Origin: Roseimicrobium sp. ORNL1
GTDB taxonomy: Bacteria; Verrucomicrobiota; Verrucomicrobiia; Verrucomicrobiales; Verrucomicrobiaceae
Length of the DNA stretch: 64,000 nt
Assembly: GCF_011044495.1 (NCBI RefSeq)
Contig: NZ_CP049143.1
Coordinates: 4,650,001 to 4,714,000, forward strand
Reading direction: 5' to 3'
The translations under genes were made by a program, and so were the position numbers. This document shows positions 16,349 through 23,610 of the stretch, piece by piece (the stretch's first letter is position 1; every line of letters begins with the position of its first letter). The notes under the pieces are model-generated. The model had not been told where the DNA came from. It did not search any database and saw only the letters and a program-made list of their open reading frames with translations.

Positions 16349-17149
16349 CTACACCAGCCTGCCGCGCGATCGCCGCACGATCACGAGGCCAATCCCCAGC
16401 ACGAGAAACAGTGCACGACTGGGTTCCGGCACGATGAGGTATACATTGTATGGCAGGCCCGAGGCTGAAACGAGCATCTCTACCCCGGAAAAATCTGCCA
16501 GCGTGGGCTGCACGCCAACGGGAGAAGCAAAGTCATAGATGGGGAAGCCCCATGCATCTTCCTCGCCAGTTGGCGTCAGTGCGCCGAAGGTGTAGGCATC
16601 AAAGCTGCCGTTCGTCAGGTATCGAGTGCTCAAGCCCACCGGAGACTGCGTCCAGACACCGGAGGCAAGAGTGATATTGATGTCCGGGGGGTCCACATAA
16701 AAGTTCGAATACGTGCCTCCCGCGGCAAAGTAGCCCCATTGCGGTCCATCGGGATAGGAGCCAGGAATCACCTCGGGGCCACCCGCCATCTGGAAAGAAT
16801 ATGGAATCCCATAGCTAGGACTCATTGTGCCCACACTGTTGGAGTAGATGCCACTGGCCGTCGCAACGCCATTGCCGAAGATAGCCGCAATCAGCGCCTC
16901 ACCAGTGTTTACCAGAGGCACAGGGGTACCAGGGGGAGTCGGTTGATATCCTGGAATCGTCAGCTGCCCAGTGTACTCCACTCGGAACTTGTATGTTTGA
17001 TAGGCACCACCTGAACCCAAGGGGCCCTGCACCATGAAGTAGGAACTGGAGGTCCCCTGTGCCCACAGCGTGCTGGGTGCGACCAAATAGAGGGCCACAG
17101 CGCAGGTGGCCAGAAGTGAGGACAAAAAGACGTGCCGGGGACGAATCAT
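16349..17149 (-). CDS. PEP-CTERM sorting domain protein
   Basis: 266 residues. N-terminal signal peptide (FLSSLLATCAVALYLVAPSTLWAQ) and a C-terminal PEP-CTERM tail: VPEP, a hydrophobic helix (RALFLVLGIGLVIV) and basic RRSRGR end. In this system an exosortase cuts at the PEP motif and the protein goes to the surface or exopolysaccharide; no exosortase gene is in the window. The middle (Gly/Thr/Tyr/Pro-rich beta-like) has no recognised domain. It starts 43 bases from a divergent membrane-protein gene. Confidence 0.85.
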   Translation of the reverse strand: MIRPRHVFLSSLLATCAVALYLVAPSTLWAQGTSSSYFMVQGPLGSGGAYQTYKFRVEYTGQLTIPGYQPTPPGTPVPLVNTGEALIAAIFGNGVATASGIYSNSVGTMSPSYGIPYSFQMAGGPEVIPGSYPDGPQWGYFAAGGTYSNFYVDPPDINITLASGVWTQSPVGLSTRYLTNGSFDAYTFGALTPTGEEDAWGFPIYDFASPVGVQPTLADFSGVEMLVSASGLPYNVYLIVPEPSRALFLVLGIGLVIVRRSRGRLV

Positions 17150-17191
17150 CGGGAGGGAGAACGAGGATTTCTGTAGGACGAGCCTCCGCCC

Positions 17192-17899
17192 TTGTCTATG
17201 TCTTTCTTAGACAAATTCCCCCTTGTCCCCTCGCCTCTTCTGTCGTTTGATGCAGGCATGCTTCAAGACCGGGCTGATCAACGCTCCCACAACGCGACCA
17301 CTACCATCTGGTTTCCCCTCATCCTCATGGCGGGAGCTCTTCTTCTTCGTGTGCTGGCGCAGCAGGGCATCGTCACCGGTGTGCCGAATCTGAGCCCGCT
17401 CGTCGCGTTCGCCTTCGCGGGTGCTGTCATGTTCCCCCGTCCGCTTCCGTGGTGGTCGTGGGCTCTCATCCTGCTGGTCATCGACTGGGCCTGCGATGGC
17501 TTCAGTTTCTCCGCCGTGACGCAGGGAGGCCGCTATGAAATTCTCCTGGCCTATGCTTGCTACGTCTTCGCCGCCTGGTGGGGCTCCCGTCTGCGCGACC
17601 GCGCCGGCATTGTAGAGACCCTTGGTGGCACGCTGGCATGCAGCGTCCTCTTCTACGTCGTGACGAACACCATGTGCTGGTGGATTGAGCCCTACTACGG
17701 CAAGAACTTCGACGGCTGGGTGCAGGCCCTCACCGTGGGCATCCCTCCCTACCCGAGCACGCTTGTGTTCTTCCAGCACTCCTTGATTGCCGACCTCACC
17801 GGGGCCCTGGTCCTGGTGCTCGTGTACAACACCGAAGCTGTGCTGCGCCACGTGCGTGCGCTGCCCCTCGTCGGCCGCAGCACCGCCGCGACCGCCTGA
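17192..17899 (+). CDS. DUF6580-type integral membrane protein
   Basis: 235 residues, or 213 from the ATG at 17258, which would leave more room for the divergent promoters. About five membrane segments: IWFPLILMAGALLLRVLA, LVAFAFAGAVMF, WWSWALILLVIDWACDG, ILLAYACYVFAAWWGSRL, ACSVLFYVVTNTMCWW, DLTGALVLVLVY. NLSPLVAFAFAGA and the F-Y-x-x-T-N...YPGT/YPST-like features fit DUF6580, which resembles ECF transporter S components. Substrate unknown. Confidence 0.75.
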   Translation: MSMSFLDKFPLVPSPLLSFDAGMLQDRADQRSHNATTTIWFPLILMAGALLLRVLAQQGIVTGVPNLSPLVAFAFAGAVMFPRPLPWWSWALILLVIDWACDGFSFSAVTQGGRYEILLAYACYVFAAWWGSRLRDRAGIVETLGGTLACSVLFYVVTNTMCWWIEPYYGKNFDGWVQALTVGIPPYPSTLVFFQHSLIADLTGALVLVLVYNTEAVLRHVRALPLVGRSTAATA

Positions 17900-17907
17900 G
17901 TGCAGGT

Positions 17908-18194
17908 GAAACGCAAAGCAACGAAGCAGCTTCGGATCGGAGGTTAGGCTTTCCAGCCTGACAGTGGTCGTTAGGCATTCTTGCCTGACGGCAATAGCAC
18001 GCTCAACTCGCCCTTCGCGCTGCATGGACGACTCCGGTTAATTGGAAGCGACGCAGCGGTGTGATATCAGCATGCGGGCGCTTTTGCTGACTCGCCACAA
18101 CGTCAGGCCAGAGGCCCAACGTCCACTGTCAGGCTGGAAAGCCTAACCTCCTTCAGTGTCTTTGCTGCTCGCTGCTTTCGCTGCTTTGCGTTTC
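17908..18194. repeat. Very long inverted repeat between convergent genes (two family-B copies plus flanks)
   Basis: Left element 17908-17991 and right element 18101-18194 face each other. A 29-base block (17939-17967 with 18123-18151) is perfectly complementary; GAAACGCAAAGCA (17908-17920) also pairs with 18182-18194, and CGTT-x-GGC to CCTGACG continues inward with mismatches. It fills most of the 374-base gene-free gap between the DUF6580 gene and thrS, which converge here, so it may act as a two-way terminator. Confidence 0.85.
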
Positions 18195-18273
18195 CCAACA
18201 AAGCAGCGCACCACTGGTCCAGCGCGACAGTCCTCCACCGTCGCACCGCTTACCGCTCACCGTCGCACCGGCC

Positions 18274-20232
18274 CTACAGCTTCCGCTCCGCCACTTCCGC
18301 CGTGATCTCCTCCACGAAGGCTGCGAGCGGTTTCACGCCGAGGTCGCCCTTCTTGGAGTGACGGATGGCCACGTTGCCGCTGGTCGCTTCCTTCTCGCCG
18401 AGCACCAGCATGTAGGGCACACGGTCGAGCTGGGCGTTGCGGATCTTCGCGCCAATCTTGTCGGAGTCATTCACCAGCGTCACACGCAGGCCAGCACCCT
18501 TCAGGGCGCTGAGCACCTCGGCAGCGAAGGCATCGCTCTTCTCACTCACGGTGAGAATGCGCACCTGCTCAGGCGCGAGCCACGTGGGGAAGTGACCGGC
18601 GAAGTGCTCAATCAACACGCCGCAGAAGCGCTCCATGCTGCCGAAGGGCGCACGGTGAATCATCACGGGACGATGCGCCTTGTTATCCGCGCCCGTGTAC
18701 GTGAGGTCAAAGCGCACCGGCAGCACGTAGTCCACCTGCACCGTGCCCAGCTGCCACTCGCGACCGATGACGTCCTTGATCACGAAGTCGATCTTCGGTC
18801 CGTAGAAGGCGGCCTCACCGGGCTCTTCCGTGAAGGGCACGCCCAGGCTCTGCGCCGCGGCGCGGCAGGCGGCCTCCGCGAGGTCCCACTTCTCGGCATT
18901 CCCCGTGAACTTGCTGCTGTCCGGGTCACGCAAACCCACACGCACGCGGTAGTCATTCATGCCCAGCGTGGTCAGCACCGTCTTCACGAGGGAGAGACAG
19001 CCGAGCACCTCCTGCGCCACCTGCTCTTCCGTGCAGAAGAGGTGCGCATCATCCTGCGTGAAACCACGCACACGCGTCATGCCGCCGAGCTCACCGCTCT
19101 GCTCCCAGCGATACACCGTGCCGAACTCGGCGAGGCGCACCGGAAGGTCGCGATACGACTTCGGCGACTGCGCAAAGATGCGGATGTGATGCGGGCAGTT
19201 CATCGGCTTCAGCAGGAAGCCGTCGTACAGGTCATCATCCGGACGCACACGCTCCTCAGGGATGGTGTCCGCGCCCGTGCGGGAGTTGATTTCCTCACGC
19301 AGCTTCTTGGAGATGCCATCCAGGCGCTCCATGACCTCGGCGCAGGTGCAGCCCTCGGCGGCGGCCTTCTTCAGGTCGTCGTTCTCGATGACCGGGGAAA
19401 ACTGCGACTCCTTGTAGTACGGGAAGTGACCGCTCGTCTTGTACAGCTCCAGCTTGCCGATGTGCGGCGTGAAGACCTGCTGGTAACCCTGCTTGCGCAG
19501 TTCCTCGCTGATGAAGTTCTGCAGTTCCTGACGCAGGATCGCGCCCTTCGGCAGCCACAGGATGAGGCCCTGGCCCACCTTCTCATCGATGGCGAAGAGC
19601 TGCAGTTCGCGACCCAGCTTGCGGTGGTCGCGCTTCTTCGCTTCTTCGAGCTGTTCGAGGTGCTTCGCGAGCTCTTCCGCCGTGGGGAAGGCCGTGCCGT
19701 ACAGGCGCTGGAGCTGGGGCTTCGTCTCGTCTCCCATGTAGTAGGCGCTGGCCACCGACATGAGCTTCGTGTTCTTGCACTTCGACGTGTAGTTCACATG
19801 AGGCCCGGCGCACAGGTCCAGGAACTCGCCATTCTGATAGCAGGAGATTTCCTCCCCTTCCGGAATCTTGGCGATGAGGTCCAGCTTGAACTGGCTGGGG
19901 TTCCCCGGGCGCTCCGTGAGCCCGCCGAGGCGGCCGCTCTCCGCGAGCGCGATGGCCTCCTCACGCGTGATCACCTTCTTGTCGAAGCGCTGGTTCTCCT
20001 TGGCGACCTTCTTCATCTCCGCCTCGATTTTCTCGAAATCATCCGGCGTGAGCCGGTGCTTCATGTCGAAGTCGTAATAGAAGCCACTCTCCACGGGCGG
20101 CCCGTAGGCGAACTGCGCATCCGGCCACAGGCGCAGGATGGCGGTGGCCATGACGTGCGCGCAGGAGTGACGCAGGCGCTCCAGATCAGACATCTGAGCG
20201 CGTTCTTCAAGGGTCTTGCGTTCGGCGGACAT
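18274..20232 (-). CDS. thrS: Threonyl-tRNA synthetase lacking the TGS domain
   Basis: 652 residues. It charges tRNA-Thr in the cytoplasm. The editing domain starts at once (LRHSCAHVMATAILRLWP, H-x3-H; later DLCAGPH), so the usual N-terminal TGS domain of about 65 residues is absent. The class II catalytic core follows: KTSGHFPYYKESQF, MNCPHH (MNCPGH in most bacteria), RGFTQDDAHLFCTEEQ, EAAFYGPKID and MIHRAPFGSMERF; the zinc-binding Cys and two His lie in the last-named motif, in MNCP and in DDAH. About 50 extra residues rich in Glu/Asp lie between the SQFSPV and KPMNCP segments, where other bacteria have about a dozen. The C-terminal anticodon-binding domain is complete. Confidence 0.96.
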   Translation of the reverse strand: MSAERKTLEERAQMSDLERLRHSCAHVMATAILRLWPDAQFAYGPPVESGFYYDFDMKHRLTPDDFEKIEAEMKKVAKENQRFDKKVITREEAIALAESGRLGGLTERPGNPSQFKLDLIAKIPEGEEISCYQNGEFLDLCAGPHVNYTSKCKNTKLMSVASAYYMGDETKPQLQRLYGTAFPTAEELAKHLEQLEEAKKRDHRKLGRELQLFAIDEKVGQGLILWLPKGAILRQELQNFISEELRKQGYQQVFTPHIGKLELYKTSGHFPYYKESQFSPVIENDDLKKAAAEGCTCAEVMERLDGISKKLREEINSRTGADTIPEERVRPDDDLYDGFLLKPMNCPHHIRIFAQSPKSYRDLPVRLAEFGTVYRWEQSGELGGMTRVRGFTQDDAHLFCTEEQVAQEVLGCLSLVKTVLTTLGMNDYRVRVGLRDPDSSKFTGNAEKWDLAEAACRAAAQSLGVPFTEEPGEAAFYGPKIDFVIKDVIGREWQLGTVQVDYVLPVRFDLTYTGADNKAHRPVMIHRAPFGSMERFCGVLIEHFAGHFPTWLAPEQVRILTVSEKSDAFAAEVLSALKGAGLRVTLVNDSDKIGAKIRNAQLDRVPYMLVLGEKEATSGNVAIRHSKKGDLGVKPLAAFVEEITAEVAERKL

Positions 20233-20342
20233 GGCGGGGAGGGGTCAGAATGAGGTGGTGAGAATAAAAAGGGGCAGGCAAGATTGACCAGATGGGGAAA
20301 TCATCAAGCCGTTTGCGGGGGCAAAGGTGGGCACCCACCAAC

Positions 20343-20372
20343 GTAGCTCGCCAGTCCCTTGGCGAGTCAAAA
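20343..20372. repeat. Hairpin repeat 'gtagctcgcca...tggcgagtc' (family C1)
   Basis: Stem CTCGCCA/TGGCGAG with loop GTCCCT, preceded by GTAG and followed by TCAA. An exact copy of the core is at 22821-22850, and a differently sequenced element of the same layout is at 40811-40833 on the other strand. It lies in the 282-base gap between divergent thrS and the gene at 20515. Confidence 0.7.
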
Positions 20373-20514
20373 GCCGGAAAGGCATGGCGCGACCATCAAA
20401 AGCATAGAACAATACCACCGTACTTGAGCCACCGGGCCATGCACTGCAACGCCCCGGTCTTGGCACTTGCCTGATGCTGCCACGGTTCCTTGCACCAACG
20501 ACGAACACCTTCCC

Positions 20515-20961
20515 ATGCTTACCGTGGACGACCTCAAATACCTCGAACTCATCACCGACAAATCGCGCCTTGTTGGTACCAATTACTTCGAGTTCTACCC
20601 CAGCGATTGCCTGGAGCTTCCCACCTGCTGGAATGAAGGGTCCCTCTACATCTCCGACATGAGCTTCAGCGCCATTGCTCCGGCATTTGAACGCGCTGTT
20701 CCAACATTCGGCTACAACGACTTCAACCGCTTTTCCGCAGACGAGCTTCGCAATGTCGAACGCGAGTTATCTGCGTTCATCGCCACGCTTGAATCCGCCA
20801 CAAGCCACGACCAGATTCTTCCCGGCTATCAGATTGAGCGTTGGAGCGGCGTTCCCATCGAGAGTCTGGTCCCTGCTCTCGTACATGCGGTCTCGGGCAT
20901 CTCCGCATTCTGCCGCAAATCGCGCGAACAGCCGGGGGTTCTTTGGGTGCTCGGCATGTAG
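20515..20961 (+). CDS. Hypothetical protein
   Basis: 148 residues from ATG 20515 (MLTVDDLKYLELITDKSRL); 16 upstream in-frame residues are unlikely. Contains TNYFEFYPSDCLELPTCWNEG, LYISDMSFSAIAPAFERAVP, and an acidic helical part. Size, acidity and mixed alpha/beta character suggest a cytoplasmic single-domain protein; immunity-type proteins look like this, but no family is recognised. It converges with the AraC regulator at 20988. Confidence 0.6.
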   Translation: MLTVDDLKYLELITDKSRLVGTNYFEFYPSDCLELPTCWNEGSLYISDMSFSAIAPAFERAVPTFGYNDFNRFSADELRNVERELSAFIATLESATSHDQILPGYQIERWSGVPIESLVPALVHAVSGISAFCRKSREQPGVLWVLGM

Positions 20962-20987
20962 CTCTCCAAATGCCCTCGGCGGGACAA

Positions 20988-21887
20988 CTACTGACCACCA
21001 CGCGCAAACACACTCGGCGCACACCCCACCTTCTTCCGGAAGGCCGTACTAAAGGCGCTGGCTGATTGATAGCCGATATCCTCTGCCAGTACCTCCAAGC
21101 CCACGTCTCCACGACGCAAGGCATCCTGCGCCAGGCTCATGCGCCACAGGGAGAGGTACTCCATGGGAGCGCACCCAACCTTCTCTGAGAACCGAGCCGC
21201 GAATGCAGAGCGCGACATGCCCACATGCTCGGCGAGATTCGCGACGGTCCATCCACACTGTACGCGGGCATGCATAGCCCCGAGGGCTCGTGCGATGGAA
21301 GGCTCACGCAAACCCGCCATCAATCCCGTAGCCATGCTGCCGGGGTCATAGTCATGGGAACGCAATGAGTCCACGAGCAGGACCTCCAGCAGCCGCGCGA
21401 GGATCATTTCACGTCCCGGTCTGTTCCCCGAGTACTCATCCATGATGAGCGAAACAAGGCGCGAGAGCCGGCTGGTGTCCGACTCCGTGGAACGCAGGTG
21501 AATCCTGCCCGGCAACAGCGCGAGAAGGAGCTTCCCATTCGACAGCTCCGTTTCAAAAGTTCCGCCCAACATGCGGAAATCTGGCTTCCCCTTCTGCTCG
21601 CCGTGCCTCACGCCCGTTCGTGAAGGAACACCCGTGACGCAACGCACACCCGGCTTGCTGTAGAGGGCAAAGGCAGGCGTGGACGTCAGGAGCAGAAAGT
21701 CCCCCTTCTCCAGCCGCAATGGCGTCCTGCCTTCCATGGTCAGCCAGCACTGCCCTTCGAGCACCACACAAAAGCTCGGTGACGGTGTTGCGGCATAGCG
21801 GACACCCCAAGTACCGCGTCCCGAGATGGGTTTGGAGAAGACTGCATGAGGCCGCAGCAGCGCAATGATGTCATCAAGAGGGTTCAT
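20988..21887 (-). CDS. AraC family transcriptional regulator with cupin-type sensor domain
   Basis: 299 residues. The N-terminal half is a cupin-like effector domain (YAATPSPSFCVVLEGQCWLTM, RLEKGDFLLLTSTPAFAL). The C-terminal 100 residues hold both AraC helix-turn-helix motifs: WTVANLAEHVGMSRSAFAARF and LEVLAEDIGYQSASAFSTAF, with the conserved KVGCAP turns. It is divergent from the SDR gene (start 21989), the usual arrangement for an AraC/cupin_6 regulator and the oxidoreductase it controls. The 101 bases between them should contain both promoters. Confidence 0.93.
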   Translation of the reverse strand: MNPLDDIIALLRPHAVFSKPISGRGTWGVRYAATPSPSFCVVLEGQCWLTMEGRTPLRLEKGDFLLLTSTPAFALYSKPGVRCVTGVPSRTGVRHGEQKGKPDFRMLGGTFETELSNGKLLLALLPGRIHLRSTESDTSRLSRLVSLIMDEYSGNRPGREMILARLLEVLLVDSLRSHDYDPGSMATGLMAGLREPSIARALGAMHARVQCGWTVANLAEHVGMSRSAFAARFSEKVGCAPMEYLSLWRMSLAQDALRRGDVGLEVLAEDIGYQSASAFSTAFRKKVGCAPSVFARGGQ

Positions 21888-21988
21888 TCTGGACGCTTGG
21901 TAATGCCTTGCGGACTCCCGATTATGGTTCGTCCAACAGTAGCAGAGTACAGTGCGACATCACAAATCAAAACGAACCAAATCGAATC

Positions 21989-22819
21989 ATGAGCAAAGCA
22001 AGAACCCTCTTCATCACCGGCGCATCCTCAGGCTATGGCAAAGCCACCGCGCAATACTTCCTCGACCATGGCTGGAATGTGGTGGCCACCATGCGAAAGC
22101 CGGATGCCAGTCTCTTCAAGGCCGCTGGAGGTCGCCTCCAAGTGCTCCCACTCGACGTCACCAATGCTGACAGCATCAACAGCGCCTTCGTTCAGGCGAC
22201 AACCACCTTCGGTCGCCTTGATGCCGTGGTGAACAATGCAGGCATCGGTCTGCTGGGCGCTTTCGAAGCCACGTCAGAGGCACTGCTACGCGAAATCTTT
22301 GAAACGAACACCTTCGGCGTCATGTCCGTCTGCCGCGCCGCCATTCCCCACCTGCGCCAGCAGGGCGGCGGTGCGCTCATCAATGTCACCTCCAGCACTG
22401 CCATCGCGCCCATGCCTCTCGTCGCCGTCTACGCCGCCAGCAAGTGGGCCATTGAGGGGTTCACTGAATCACTTTCCCACGAACTCGCCCTCTTCGGCAT
22501 CAAGACACGCATCGTAGAACCGGGCTACGCCCCCAGCACGAACCTCGGTGCGAATGGCGCCGAGCGCATGCAGGGCCTGACTCCCCCACCTTACGATGCC
22601 TTCGCCCAAGCCTACTTCGCGAAGCTGCAAAACTATCCCACCGCCTACTCCACCGAGCAGGACATTGCCGAAGCCGTCTTCCTCGCTGCCACCGATGAAG
22701 GTGACCAGATCCGCTACCCCGCAGGCGCAGATACCAGAATGCTCGCCGAACTCCGCTGGTCCACCTCCGAGGAGCACTACATGGCCAAAGTGCGCGAGAT
22801 GTTCGGGGCGGGTGCTTAA
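21989..22819 (+). CDS. Short-chain dehydrogenase/reductase (SDR)
   Basis: 276 residues from ATG 21989 (MSKARTLFITGASSGYGKAT). Classical SDR features: TGASSGYG for dinucleotide binding, NNAGIGL, catalytic Ser in NVTSSTA, and YAASK with the catalytic Tyr and Lys. It is an NAD(P)-dependent oxidoreductase of unknown substrate. The divergent AraC regulator probably controls it. A family-C hairpin begins one base after its stop codon and may end transcription. Confidence 0.93.
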   Translation: MSKARTLFITGASSGYGKATAQYFLDHGWNVVATMRKPDASLFKAAGGRLQVLPLDVTNADSINSAFVQATTTFGRLDAVVNNAGIGLLGAFEATSEALLREIFETNTFGVMSVCRAAIPHLRQQGGGALINVTSSTAIAPMPLVAVYAASKWAIEGFTESLSHELALFGIKTRIVEPGYAPSTNLGANGAERMQGLTPPPYDAFAQAYFAKLQNYPTAYSTEQDIAEAVFLAATDEGDQIRYPAGADTRMLAELRWSTSEEHYMAKVREMFGAGA

Positions 22820-22820
22820 T

Positions 22821-22850
22821 GTAGCTCGCCAGTCCCTTGGCGAGTCAAGA
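22821..22850. repeat. Hairpin repeat 'gtagctcgcca...tggcgagtc' (family C2)
   Basis: Second exact copy of the C1 core, starting directly behind the SDR stop codon. No T-tract follows, so a role in termination is possible but not shown. Confidence 0.7.
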
Positions 22851-22894
22851 ACGGATGCTGCAGCCATGCCAAAGACCCCGTTTGCCCCATGTCA

Positions 22895-23521
22895 CTACGG
22901 TGTACTCTGCTCTGAACCAGCCACCTTCTTGCGAGCCGCCTTCATGATATCATCCGTGCCCCATTCATAGCAGTCGGCATCGTAGAGCCTAAGTGCGAAG
23001 TCCGGAGTCTTGCTGAGTTCCTTCAGCTCGCGGCTTTGTTCGAGTATGGCAGTCGCTTCAGCGCACACACCCAAAAACAACTCGGAGACACTCTCGGGTT
23101 CCTCATTCTCAGATTCCAACTCTTCCTCGACGAGTCGCTCAAAGAGTTCACGGTGCGGTTCGTTTGGGCAGCCCCGGTCAGGACAATTGTACTGGTACAA
23201 AGGAAACTCCCATGACTCGTAGTGCCAACGACCCAGCATCTCCAGAATCTGGGCATCCGTGTGCTTTTCGTAGCCAACGGAATCGGAGCGGAATCGCATA
23301 GGTCCATCGGCTAACCCCTCCTCGGTGTTAAGATAGACGCTCATCGTCCAATTTTGCCCCAGCTCAATGACGATGCCATAGACCTGCTTTGCGGCGTTCG
23401 TCTGGCTGAAATGCGCGATGACTTGACGCAGGTAGTTCGCCAGTTCGTCTCTGACTAGATGCCAATCTACTTCTGAGACATCACTCCACTCCTGAATCCT
23501 GAGCGCGTAAGTCGAATCCAT
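22895..23521 (-). CDS. DUF4303-like hypothetical protein
   Basis: 208 residues, no signal peptide. The first half (LANYLRQVIAHFSQTNAAKQ, VYGIVIELGQNWTMSVYLNT, EEGL, then RWHYESWEFPLY) has the layout of DUF4303 proteins: a helical start, a strand ending Y-G-[FI], an LNTEE-like word and a W-x-[FY]-P segment. DUF4303 proteins are often found near polymorphic toxins as likely immunity proteins. The C-terminal part is acidic and helical with EWGTDDIM. The family call is by eye and uncertain. Confidence 0.6.
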   Translation of the reverse strand: MDSTYALRIQEWSDVSEVDWHLVRDELANYLRQVIAHFSQTNAAKQVYGIVIELGQNWTMSVYLNTEEGLADGPMRFRSDSVGYEKHTDAQILEMLGRWHYESWEFPLYQYNCPDRGCPNEPHRELFERLVEEELESENEEPESVSELFLGVCAEATAILEQSRELKELSKTPDFALRLYDADCYEWGTDDIMKAARKKVAGSEQSTP

Positions 23522-23610
23522 GATGCGGGGAAAGTGCGCGCGCTGACCAACAAATGCAACCAGACTACACAGCCACCACTCACCCGACTACCGTCCGCAC
23601 ATCCCCTGCC

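Noticed and set aside
18358-20253. Long + strand open frame (631 codons) opposite thrS
   Set aside because: It is the complement of a highly conserved gene; its composition (Leu/His/Arg/Gly runs) has no domain signs.
20233-20514. T-box leader for thrS
   Set aside because: No T-box bulge or specifier-like pairing was visible in the upstream region; T-boxes are also rare outside Firmicutes and Actinobacteria.
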